From contig OY760646.1 of NCBI GenBank assembly GCA_963663855.1, forward strand, positions 2,294,001 through 2,358,000: a stretch of DNA of 64,000 nt. The letters are read 5' to 3'. Every line of letters starts with the position of its first letter. The stretch's first letter is position 1. The notes beneath the pieces were generated by a model. That model was not told the origin of the DNA and did not search any database. It saw nothing but the letters and a program-made list of their open reading frames with translations. Origin of the DNA: UBA6 sp963663855. GTDB taxonomy: Archaea; Thermoplasmatota; Thermoplasmata; Methanomassiliicoccales; Methanomassiliicoccaceae. The position numbers and the translations under genes are program-made. Shown in pieces: positions 16,377-24,276 of this stretch.

Positions 16377-17129
16377 ATGACGGAGGAGGAGCGTCTGTCC
16401 GACCTTTACTTCCAGCTGTCCAGTGCTGATAGGCGCAAGATGATCGAGGAGCTGCTGAGGGAGAGCCTGAAGCTCAACGAGGTCGCAAAGAAGCTGGACA
16501 TGACCGCCACGGAGGCCTTCAGGCAATTGCAGCGGCTCACCGACGCCGGCCTGCTCGAGAAGGCCCCGGACGGCAAGTATCGTTCGACCTCCTACGCGCG
16601 TCTGGTGCTCGATTCCTCCTCCTCTCTCGATTTCTTGTCCAAGCACAAGGAGCACCTGCTGGGCCGCGATACCTCCCTGCTCCCGTTCGAGTTCCGCCTC
16701 CGGTTGGGGGAGCTCTCCAACGCGGTCCTCAAGGCCGATATGGTGCCGAACCTGAACGATGCCACCGAAGCGTTCAAAGGGGTCAAGAGGAGGCTCGACC
16801 TGATGGTCGAGCAGCGCCTGGAAGCTCACGGCCAGGTGATAAGGCAAAAGGTAGCGGAAGGGGTGAGGACCAGGTTGCTGATGCAGGAGAGCATGCTCGC
16901 CACGCTTCCGAAAGACAAGCCCTCTGAGATGTTACAAGCGGAGACGAGGATCACCCCCCGGGTATGCGCGATGATCATCCTGATCGATGATACGGCGGTC
17001 ATCTCCCTGCCCAAGACCGACGGAACGATGGACTACGCGATCTTCGTGGGAGATGATGCCAGGTCACTGAAGTGGGCCAGCGACCTGTTCGAGGACCAAT
17101 GGAAGAAGGCCCGGCCGTTGCGTTCCTGA
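16377..17129 (+). CDS. FilR1-like winged-helix transcriptional regulator
   Basis: About 250 residues. An N-terminal winged helix (residues ~5-70: LLRESLKLNEVAKKLDMTATEAFRQLQRLTDAGLLEK) is followed by the middle domain found in methanogen FilR1-type regulators (formerly DUF1724; here LLPFEFRLRLGELSNA ... MLQAETRITPRVCAMIILID). FilR1 of Methanothrix acts with the FilI kinase. It is divergent from the flavodoxin operon with about 100 bases between, so it may control that operon. GTG 16365 is an alternative start; neither has a clear ribosome binding site, so the message may be leaderless. Confidence 0.8.
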   Translation: MTEEERLSDLYFQLSSADRRKMIEELLRESLKLNEVAKKLDMTATEAFRQLQRLTDAGLLEKAPDGKYRSTSYARLVLDSSSSLDFLSKHKEHLLGRDTSLLPFEFRLRLGELSNAVLKADMVPNLNDATEAFKGVKRRLDLMVEQRLEAHGQVIRQKVAEGVRTRLLMQESMLATLPKDKPSEMLQAETRITPRVCAMIILIDDTAVISLPKTDGTMDYAIFVGDDARSLKWASDLFEDQWKKARPLRS

Positions 17130-17386
17130 GGGCATAGGGCTCGATCGAGAACGATGAGATGAATGGCCCAGGTATCTTTTTTGATAAGCGTTCCATCATT
17201 ATCACTAATAATAAGGCATGTTCGCCTGTCGTTCAAGAGCGAGCTGGGATGATTGGCACCATCTGGTTCAACAGAGACATCTCTCGGACGATTCTCATTC
17301 TGATACCGTGTAATTATCGAGCGCAGAATCATATACTGATAGCCAAATAAAATGCCTTCAGTATAATCTATCCAGGGAGTTGGAAA

Positions 17387-18214
17387 ATGAAATACGCTAA
17401 GTTCGGAGCATGCTTCGCGTTCGCGTTGCTGTTGATCGCCGTGTTCGCCGTGCCGATATCGGCCTGCTCGTCGGGCGGGAGCTCGTCGGGCGGGAACGGA
17501 GGTTCGGACCACTGCCACAAGAAGGTGCCTAAGTTCGAGTTCACCAAGAACATCGACTACTCCTACACCACCACTCTGACCGAGCTGGCCGCGACCGGCA
17601 TGGTCGATGAGAAGTACTACCCCACGATCCTCGCCCAGCTGCCGACCGGAATCGACCAGAACACCGAGTTCACCGTGCATGTGAAGGGCGTGCTGAGCGG
17701 CTGCGGGACCATGAAGGACAAGTGCCAGGGTGCTAACTACGACCTGCGCGTGACCTTCGACGGCAGCATCGACCTGTTGATCTACACCAACGTGGTGGCG
17801 AGCCTGGACATCACGGCCCAGCTGCAGGTGAAGGCCTACGTGGCGGACGACCTCAGCGAGTTCCAGGTCAAGGCCTGCGGCAGCGTGCGCGCGGACGTCT
17901 ACGTCATGGGCGAGAAGGTCGGGTACATCAAGTCCTGCATATCCATGTGCGCCGATGAGACCGAACTGGAGATGCGCGCCTGCACCCAGGGCAAGCTCGT
18001 CATGAACGAACAGACCGTCAAGCTCTGCATGAAGAGCTACATGGACATCAAGGTGGGCGCGGGCACCATCGACATGTCGGCCTGGGCGTACGGCACCGTG
18101 TACTACGGTGACGAGCCCTTCGACCTCGCCTTCGAGGGCGAGAACAGCATGGCCTTCTCCCAGGGGGAGCTGGTGTACATGCAGGGCGCGATCCTGGCTC
18201 TGGTCGGGGCCTGA
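17387..18214 (+). CDS. Putative secreted lipoprotein
   Basis: 275 residues. A signal sequence (MKYAKFGACFAFALLLIAVF) ends in the lipobox-like ISAC with C27, followed by a Ser/Gly-rich linker (SSGGSSSGGNGGS), as in archaeal lipid-anchored proteins. The rest is beta-rich and has about ten cysteines (e.g. SGCGTMKDKC, KACGSV, KSCISMC), which could form disulfides outside the cell. No known domain is recognised. AT-rich sequence with a TATA-like box (TATACTGATA near 17333) precedes it, so it is probably transcribed alone. Confidence 0.7.
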   Translation: MKYAKFGACFAFALLLIAVFAVPISACSSGGSSSGGNGGSDHCHKKVPKFEFTKNIDYSYTTTLTELAATGMVDEKYYPTILAQLPTGIDQNTEFTVHVKGVLSGCGTMKDKCQGANYDLRVTFDGSIDLLIYTNVVASLDITAQLQVKAYVADDLSEFQVKACGSVRADVYVMGEKVGYIKSCISMCADETELEMRACTQGKLVMNEQTVKLCMKSYMDIKVGAGTIDMSAWAYGTVYYGDEPFDLAFEGENSMAFSQGELVYMQGAILALVGA

Positions 18215-18391
18215 AGCAACCATCCCATCCTAAACCCCTTCCCTATTTTTTTGAACGCTTGATGATGCTCTTTCGCCGAGCATAGATCGTTCTTGACGGT
18301 ATACCAATGGGATAAAGCACCCGTCCATCGCCCATGGCGACAACCATGGGGCCGATGGATAGGATGAGAACAAGGCTTGACGGAAGATGTT

Positions 18392-18583
18392 TCAGGACCA
18401 CTCGTCAAGCTTCGGCCGGGGAGCGAACAGGGGGAACAACCATAGGGCGGAACCCTCGATCATCAGCACCAGGCCCAAGGCCACCATCAACTGCCCCGGT
18501 ATGAACCAGACGATGGCGACCACGAACACCAGGAGGCCTAGCACGAACCGTTTGAACAAATCGGTCTTTTGCATATCTGCCAT
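18392..18583 (-). CDS. Small two-helix membrane protein
   Basis: 63 residues from ATG 18583 (MADMQKTDLFKRF), preceded on this strand by GAGGTGGAGAGA as ribosome binding site. Two hydrophobic helices (FVLGLLVFVVAIVWFIPG and LMVALGLVLMIEGSALWLFPLF) form a hairpin. It sits alone between a lipoprotein and a DUF169 gene. Function unknown. The AT-rich stretch at 18640-18680 upstream probably holds its promoter. Confidence 0.55.
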   Translation of the reverse strand: MADMQKTDLFKRFVLGLLVFVVAIVWFIPGQLMVALGLVLMIEGSALWLFPLFAPRPKLDEWS

Positions 18584-18823
18584 TCTCTCCACCTCACCTG
18601 CCCCACCCTGCTTCCAAGGGGTCTTGTAGTGACAATTATTTATTATAATATTATCATTAAAATATGCTTATTGATTTTCATGGCGCTCTGGCATCTCCGT
18701 TATTCAACGACGCGATCGCTGCACGGATGATCCTCGCTCAACGGTCCAGGCGAGGACCCCGAACAATAGGGCCCTGTGATGACCATGCCGTGAACGGTTT
18801 CAAATAAAGGGGCATTGGTATTC

Positions 18824-19615
18824 ATGAGCATGAACGCGAGGTCCATCGGAGAAAAGCTGACCCAGGCCTTGAGGCTGCCCGGCCGGGCGGTGTGCGTGTT
18901 CGGTACCGATAACGTGCCCCAGGGATCGGTCCCCATATCAAAGGTCGACCGGTGCATCGCCCGGGCGGTCTTCAAGGTCTCCATGGACGAGCGGACGCCC
19001 GCGGTCCACTTTGGGGCCGAGGCCAAGGCGGGCATATGTCCGGGCGGCCAGGGATGGTGCGGGCTGACGGTCCCCCCGCCGGCGATCAAGTACTTCGTCT
19101 CCACGGGAACACCTGACTTCAGGAACGGGGCGGCCGAATACCTCAAGCCCGACCCCGAGGCGGCAGAGCGCTTCTTCGCCGCCCCCGGCAGGATCGCCTT
19201 CCCCTACAAGTTCATCACCATCGCGGGATGGGACCAGATCGAGGAGGGGCAGGACGTTCTGTCGTACATCCTCATCGGCAGCGCGGAGTCCATAAGGAAC
19301 CTGGGCGGCCTGGTCCAGTACACGTACGAGGAGGTCTTCTCATCCATCACGATGCCCAGCGGCCCCTCCTGTGCTTCGATGGTGACGTACGCCGCGGGCC
19401 TGTCGGAGAAGGCCCCTCGGGACACGGCGTTCGTCGGTCCGGTCGATCCCACCGGCAACGCGTGGTTCCCTCCCAACATGATGTCCATGGCCCTACCGGC
19501 CGAGATGGCCGGAAGGCTGGCCGGGAGCATTGAAGGCTCGTTCCTGTCCCGGAGGCCTCAGGTCGCCTTCCCGATCAAGAGGCTCGGGATGGATGAGAGG
19601 GCAGAGCATACCTGA
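18824..19615 (+). CDS. DUF169 family protein
   Basis: About 263 residues. Matches the DUF169 pattern common in methanogens and anaerobes: N-terminal RSIGEKLTQALRLPGRAVCVFG, the cysteine-containing centre HFGAEAKAGICPGGQGWCGL, and the C-terminal part with MPSGPSCASMV. The function is unknown; the conserved cysteines suggest metal or cofactor binding. MSMN at 18824 or MN at 18830 can be the start. No operon partner: flanking genes are separated by more than 100 bases. Confidence 0.75.
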   Translation: MSMNARSIGEKLTQALRLPGRAVCVFGTDNVPQGSVPISKVDRCIARAVFKVSMDERTPAVHFGAEAKAGICPGGQGWCGLTVPPPAIKYFVSTGTPDFRNGAAEYLKPDPEAAERFFAAPGRIAFPYKFITIAGWDQIEEGQDVLSYILIGSAESIRNLGGLVQYTYEEVFSSITMPSGPSCASMVTYAAGLSEKAPRDTAFVGPVDPTGNAWFPPNMMSMALPAEMAGRLAGSIEGSFLSRRPQVAFPIKRLGMDERAEHT

Positions 19616-19736
19616 GGACGGCGCTCAGCAGCTGGGAACGGAGCAGGTCCATCGATGTACGGGAACGAGAGATCGGTAGGCAACTTGGGGAGGCGCCAAC
19701 ATTGGGCGTACCACTGTGGGCATGCCTTTCTTGGAG

Positions 19737-19958
19737 CTACCTCTCCAGCATTCTCTCCAGCTCTTTCATGTACTCGAAGGCCGCGGCGTCGACCACCTCG
19801 ACCTTCAGGACGTAGCCGTCATCGCCCTTCCTGGCGTCCGCGATGAACCCCATGGTCATCTCCTCGGGGCCGAACGGGCAGTAGCCCTCCAGGGTGAACT
19901 TCTCGTACATCTCCTGGGCCGCCTTGTCCTTGAGAGGCGAGACTATGCGGACGTACAC
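19737..19958 (-). CDS. Small CPFG-motif protein (paralogue 1)
   Basis: 73 residues. Pattern: MYVRIVSP, an amphipathic stretch AAQEMYEKFTLEGYCPFG, then EMTMGFIADARKGDDGYVLKVEV and a C-terminal helix. It aligns over almost its whole length with the product at 47389-47577, sharing VRI, EMYxxF, EGxCPFG, MGxxxxAxxG and GYVLxVE. The compact alpha/beta pattern suggests a small stand-alone domain; the single invariant Cys in CPFG is a possible functional residue. AT-rich promoter-like sequence lies upstream (19985-20010). No family is known to me. Confidence 0.7.
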   Translation of the reverse strand: MYVRIVSPLKDKAAQEMYEKFTLEGYCPFGPEEMTMGFIADARKGDDGYVLKVEVVDAAAFEYMKELERMLER

Positions 19959-20234
19959 GACCCTGCGATTTGGCTCGCCCTTTAAATATTAATTTATATA
20001 AATAATTATAACAGATAACATCATCCTCTATCCTGAATTGGCCAGATGGGCCGGCCGCAGCTCTCGCACATCGTGATATGTTGGCTCGTAGAGAGCGGAC
20101 CGACGATCGCGCATGTACACTAGGGAAGGGAGCCACCGAACGGTCGATGGAGCAATACGATATCCGCATCCAGTAGCTTTACGGTAGAAAGTATCAGCGT
20201 CAATTAATTACATCCACGGAGATTAGGTATCCGC

Positions 20235-20951
20235 TTGGTGATCCGTTTGGGGATAGAACAGCTGATATTCAAGGGCAAGGCGAAGGAGCAATCATACTCT
20301 GACTGGGTCGAGGACCTGTACGCGTCAGGTAGCATCAATCACCACGTGGCCGGCAAGATGGCCCTCCTCGCCGAGCTCCAGGACAGCTTCCAGTGCGTGA
20401 AGTGCGGGAGGTGCTGCCGGGAGCACACCGAGATCGAGTTCAGCATGGACGACCTCAAGCAGGCGTCCAGGAAGCAAGGCATGAACGTCCCCCAGTTCAT
20501 CCGCAGGTACGGCCTCAAGAGGACGTCCTACGAAGGCATCGGCGTGTACCACGCCCTCAAGCTCGCGAACGGCGAGCGCTGTCCGTTCTTCGACGGGTCG
20601 GAGTGCACCATCTACGAGGCCCGGCCGGACGTCTGCCGCCGGTACCCGTTCCTCACCCCGGAGGGCGTGGCCCGTACCCTGCAGATGGAGCGAGGCATAT
20701 GGTTCTACGGCGCCCAGTGCGAGGCGTCGGTGGAGTACATGCGCCGCCGGTCCCTGGAGCTGGGCCTGGCGGAGCCCGCCCCGGACGCGGAGACCAAGAA
20801 GAAGATGAAGGCCAAGAAGGCGGCCAAGCCGAAGAAGAAGCCGGCCAAGAAGACCGCCACCAAGAAGGCCACCACGGCGAAGAGCGCACCCTCGGCCAAG
20901 AAGGCCCCGGCCAAGAAGAAGACCTCTTCCAAGCCCCTCGCCAGCGAGTGA
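20235..20951 (+). CDS. YkgJ-family Cys-cluster protein with H1-like Lys/Ala tail
   Basis: 238 residues. Residues ~50-165 are a YkgJ-type metal-binding domain: FQCVKCGRCCREH, then CPFFDGSECTIYEARPDVCRRYPF. From about residue 185 the protein becomes a Lys/Ala/Pro/Thr-rich tail (AKKAAKPKKKPAKK ... KKAPAKKKTSS), similar to the free H1-like protein at 2232-2579. The combination suggests a metalloprotein tethered to nucleic acid or another polyanion, which is inference. TTG 20235 and GTG 20238 are both possible starts. Confidence 0.75.
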   Translation: MVIRLGIEQLIFKGKAKEQSYSDWVEDLYASGSINHHVAGKMALLAELQDSFQCVKCGRCCREHTEIEFSMDDLKQASRKQGMNVPQFIRRYGLKRTSYEGIGVYHALKLANGERCPFFDGSECTIYEARPDVCRRYPFLTPEGVARTLQMERGIWFYGAQCEASVEYMRRRSLELGLAEPAPDAETKKKMKAKKAAKPKKKPAKKTATKKATTAKSAPSAKKAPAKKKTSSKPLASE

Positions 20952-20961
20952 CGTTCCACGC

Positions 20962-21876
20962 CTAAGCGTGGAACAGCCCGGTGCTGAGGTACTTCTCGCC
21001 CCGGTCCGGGAAGATGGTCACGATCACGCCGGAGTCGACCTGTTTGGCCACCTCTATGGCGGCGTACATGGCGGCGCCGCTGCTCATCCCCACGAAGATG
21101 CCTTCCTTCTTGACGATCTGGCGGGTCATCTCGTACGCCACCTCGGTCTCCACCATGATGGTGGTGTCGATCTTCGAGGGATCGTAGATGGCCGGAACGA
21201 TGGCCTCCTCCATGTTCTTCAGCCCCTGGATGTAGTGCCCCTTCACGGGGTGGGCGCTCACCACGTTGATGTCGGGGTTGTGCTCCTTGAGCGCCGCCCC
21301 CACGCCCATGATGGTGCCTGATGTTCCCAACGCTGAGACGAAGTGGGTGACCGTGCCGGCGGTCTGCCTCCAGATCTCGTCCCCGGTGGTCTTGTAGTGC
21401 GCCATCTTGTTGTACTGGTTGGAGAACTGGTCAGGCATGAAGTACTTGTCCGGGTTCTCCTTCACCAGCTCCCTCGCCTTCCTGATGGCCCCATCCGTTC
21501 CGTACTTCCCCTCGCTCAGCGTGACGATCCCCCCGAACGCCTTGATCATCTGCCGCCGCTCCACCGAGACGGAGTCGCTCATGACGATCTCCACCTCGTA
21601 TCCCTTGATGGCGCCTATCATGGCCAGCGCCACGCCGGTGTTGCCGGACGTGGGCTCGATGATGGTCTTCCCCTTGCTCAGCACACCCTCGTCCTCGGCC
21701 TGCTGGATCATGCTCAGGGCGATGCGGTCCTTGATGCTGCCGGTGGGGTTGGTCCCCTCGATCTTGGCGTAGATGGTGGCGTTCTTGTTGGGGTTCAGCG
21801 CGTTGATCTTGACCAATGGAGTGTTGCCGATCGTCTGAAGGATGTTCTCTCTGATATCAAGGGAAGGCGTCTTCAT
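20962..21876 (-). CDS. Cysteine synthase family protein (PLP-dependent)
   Basis: 304 residues from ATG 21876, where family homology starts (the open frame upstream has no support). Fold-type II PLP enzyme: K49 in NPTGSIKDR forms the Schiff base, EPTSGNTG binds the substrate carboxylate, GTSGT binds PLP phosphate, and FVGMSSGAA lies near the end. It makes cysteine from O-acetylserine or O-phosphoserine and sulfide; motifs such as FSNQYNKMAHYKTTGDEIW favour the CysM/CysK group. A TATA-like box (TATAGATATAT near 21912-21922) precedes it. It is divergent from a second synthase. Confidence 0.87.
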   Translation of the reverse strand: MKTPSLDIRENILQTIGNTPLVKINALNPNKNATIYAKIEGTNPTGSIKDRIALSMIQQAEDEGVLSKGKTIIEPTSGNTGVALAMIGAIKGYEVEIVMSDSVSVERRQMIKAFGGIVTLSEGKYGTDGAIRKARELVKENPDKYFMPDQFSNQYNKMAHYKTTGDEIWRQTAGTVTHFVSALGTSGTIMGVGAALKEHNPDINVVSAHPVKGHYIQGLKNMEEAIVPAIYDPSKIDTTIMVETEVAYEMTRQIVKKEGIFVGMSSGAAMYAAIEVAKQVDSGVIVTIFPDRGEKYLSTGLFHA

Positions 21877-22097
21877 CTCTCTTCTTCTCCGGATGAGTGA
21901 AGTGCGTTTACTATAGATATATCCCGGCCGTGCCGTATCCGCGCCAGCCAAGGGGGCTTGTGAGGCTGCCATTACAGGGGCCTTGCGCTCCTGACGAGGT
22001 CATGGTCATGGAGCGAGGAGGCCGTCCTCGATAGTCTGAACGGAATAATCTGTGGAAATAGCATTAATACCTCCCGCTCTAGTTAACAATCGATAAT

Positions 22098-23012
22098 ATG
22101 CCTCATGACTCAATCCTCAGCACCGTAGGGAACACGCCGCTGGTCAAGCTGAACAGGATCGTTCCTGCCGGCGCGGCCGACGTGTACGTGAAGGTCGAAT
22201 CGTTCAACCCCATGGGCTCGGTGAAGGACCGCATCGCCCTCGCCATGGTGGAGGACGCGGAGCGGAGCGGCCGCCTCACCAAGGACAAAGTGATCGTGGA
22301 ACCGACCTCGGGCAACACCGGCATCGGCCTGGCGATGGTGGCGGCGGCCAAGGGCTACCACCTGACGCTCACCATGCCGGAGACCATGACCATCGAGCGG
22401 CGGAAGTTGCTGAAGGCCTTCGGCGCCGAGCTCATCCTCACCCCTGGACCGGAGGGCATGAAGGGTGCGGTGAAGAGGGCCAAGGAGATCGTGGAGGCCG
22501 ATCCCAAGCGGTTCATGCCTCTACAGTTCGACAACCCCGCCAACCCCAAGATACACCGCGAGACCACGGCGCACGAGATCCTGAAGGAGCTGCCCAACAT
22601 CGACGCCTTCGTGGCCGGGGTGGGCACCGGGGGCACCATCACGGGCGTGGCCCAGGTCCTGAGGGACAAGAAGCTAGGGACGTTGGTGGTGGCGGTGGAG
22701 CCCGCGAGATCACCGGTCCTCTCCGGCGGGCAGCCGGGACCGCACCGCATTCAGGGCATAGGCGCCGGCTTCGTCCCTGCCGTCCTGGACCTCAAGCTGG
22801 TGGACCGCATCCAGCAGGTGGGGGAGGACGACGCCATCGCCACCGCGCGCGACCTGGCCAAGAGGGAAGGCATACTGGCCGGGATATCCTCGGGGGCAGC
22901 GCTGTGGGCTGGCCTGGAGATCGCCAAGGAGCTGGGTCAGGGGAAGAAGGTGGTGGTGGTGTTGCCTGATACGGGGGAGCGTTACCTCAGCACCGACCTC
23001 TTCGAGGGCTGA
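22098..23012 (+). CDS. cysK: Cysteine synthase (O-acetylserine sulfhydrylase type)
   Basis: 304 residues. Fold-type II PLP enzyme: K43 in NPMGSVKDR, VEPTSGNTG, GTGGTITG for the PLP phosphate, and ILAGISSGAA. Closer to classical CysK than its divergent neighbour, for example TMPETMTIERRKLLKAFGAE and RIQGIGAGFVPAVLD. In methanogens this enzyme usually needs a serine acetyltransferase partner, which I do not see in the window. Upstream AT-rich sequence (22050-22095) serves as promoter. Confidence 0.9.
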   Translation: MPHDSILSTVGNTPLVKLNRIVPAGAADVYVKVESFNPMGSVKDRIALAMVEDAERSGRLTKDKVIVEPTSGNTGIGLAMVAAAKGYHLTLTMPETMTIERRKLLKAFGAELILTPGPEGMKGAVKRAKEIVEADPKRFMPLQFDNPANPKIHRETTAHEILKELPNIDAFVAGVGTGGTITGVAQVLRDKKLGTLVVAVEPARSPVLSGGQPGPHRIQGIGAGFVPAVLDLKLVDRIQQVGEDDAIATARDLAKREGILAGISSGAALWAGLEIAKELGQGKKVVVVLPDTGERYLSTDLFEG

Positions 23013-23143
23013 GCTCTGCCCCAACGACCAGTGCGTGGGAGATGGCCCCCAGGCACCTCCCCTTTTTACATTGAAGGAAAAGAAAGGGCACGGGTGACCG
23101 AAGAGGAACCCTGGTCGCCCTGAATATTAGGAGGGAAGGGGCC

Positions 23144-23812
23144 CTAGATCACCCAGTCGACCTGGATGAGGTCCGCACTGGTGACGATGCCGGTGATCTT
23201 CCCCCCGCGGGCGGTCAGCACCGCATGCTCGGCCACCAGGAGCGTCTCCACCGACCTCTTCTCCACGTCCTCGTCGATCACGGGGAAGGGGCCCTCGATG
23301 AGGGACCACACTGGCCTACGGCCCACCTCATCCGCGCTCGCCCCGCTCAGCATCTGGTCCAGGATGGCCCTCTCGCTGATGCTGCCCACCGGGCGGTCGC
23401 TCTCGAACACGGGCATCTGCGAGATATCGTGCTCTCTCATCAGCTCGGAGGCCTTCCTCACCGGTTCGTTGACCTGCACGCTAATGATCTTCCTGGTGGC
23501 GATGTCCTTCAACCTCACCCGTTTGGAGCGCTTGCCGGCCTCATCGTCCAGGGCCTCGAAGAGCTTCACCACCTCGTTGTAGCTGCCCTTCACTTTGCCC
23601 CGCTCGATCTTGGCGATGGTCGATTGGCTTACCCCCGACCTCTTGGCCAGGGACGACTGGGTGATGCCTAGGATGGCCCTCATCTGCTTGATCTGGGTCG
23701 TGTGGGGGAACCGTGGGACCTTCATCATGCCACTTTTACCCGCGGTGCTCGTAACCAAGGATGTGCCGTCCGCATTGGCCGGCCCGTCTTCCTGTGCGGC
23801 GCTCACCATCAC
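23144..23812 (-). CDS. HTH-CBS transcriptional regulator
   Basis: 222 residues. After a 28-residue extension, an XRE-type helix-turn-helix (IKQMRAILGITQSSLAKRSGVSQSTIAKIERGKVKG, residues ~42-78) is followed by two CBS domains (KIISVQVNEPVRKASELM ... ; DVEKRSVETLLVAEHAVLTARGGKITGIVTSADLI). This architecture is common in archaea, where the CBS pair is thought to sense adenosine ligands. ATG 23728 is an alternative start without the extension. A TATA-like box (ATTAAATAAATT, about 23847-23858 on the reverse strand) lies close to 23812 and supports the longer form. Stop is TAG. Confidence 0.8.
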   Translation of the reverse strand: MMVSAAQEDGPANADGTSLVTSTAGKSGMMKVPRFPHTTQIKQMRAILGITQSSLAKRSGVSQSTIAKIERGKVKGSYNEVVKLFEALDDEAGKRSKRVRLKDIATRKIISVQVNEPVRKASELMREHDISQMPVFESDRPVGSISERAILDQMLSGASADEVGRRPVWSLIEGPFPVIDEDVEKRSVETLLVAEHAVLTARGGKITGIVTSADLIQVDWVI

Positions 23813-24276
23813 GTCAATAGCCCTCTTCTAGCCTTGTAACAATCGTTAATTTATTTAATGGTTGAGATTCGGTTAATTCATACTAGAATAGGCGGTCCCG
23901 AGCGCTCAAGGTCGGATGATGTACCGATGACGGCGGGAACCCCGCACTCCGTGCAAGTGGGAGAAGCCCTCCACCCGTATGTTTTAGGACGAGGTCCACG
24001 GACAGGATGATCTCTCCGGCTTTCCAGCCCCTCGCCGGCGAGCGCGCGGGCCGCTCCCACCGACAGCTGGGCCGCGGTCGGACCACAGGTCCTGATGTCG
24101 ATTTCATGATCCGGACTTGAGGGAAAGGTCCCTGTTCCACGCTCTTCACAGGACGGTCGATGCCTCAGAGATGTGGGTGGGTGATTAGTTCCCTTTCCTC
24201 AGCCATGCTGGAACCCGAGCAGAGGGGAGTTCAGCAAACCCCTGGAATGAACGGACAGCGCGCCCACCAGCACCGC
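23813..24276. other. Intergenic region, possibly with a decayed reading frame
   Basis: 464 bases. The left part is the AT-rich promoter of the HTH-CBS gene. On the minus strand, about 24100-23890, two frames look coding in succession: TCGPTAAQLSVGAARALAGEG, then after a one-base shift AGEIILSVDLVLKHTGGGLLPL. This could be a frameshifted remnant of a small gene, but no family is recognised and no start site is clear. Confidence 0.25.
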
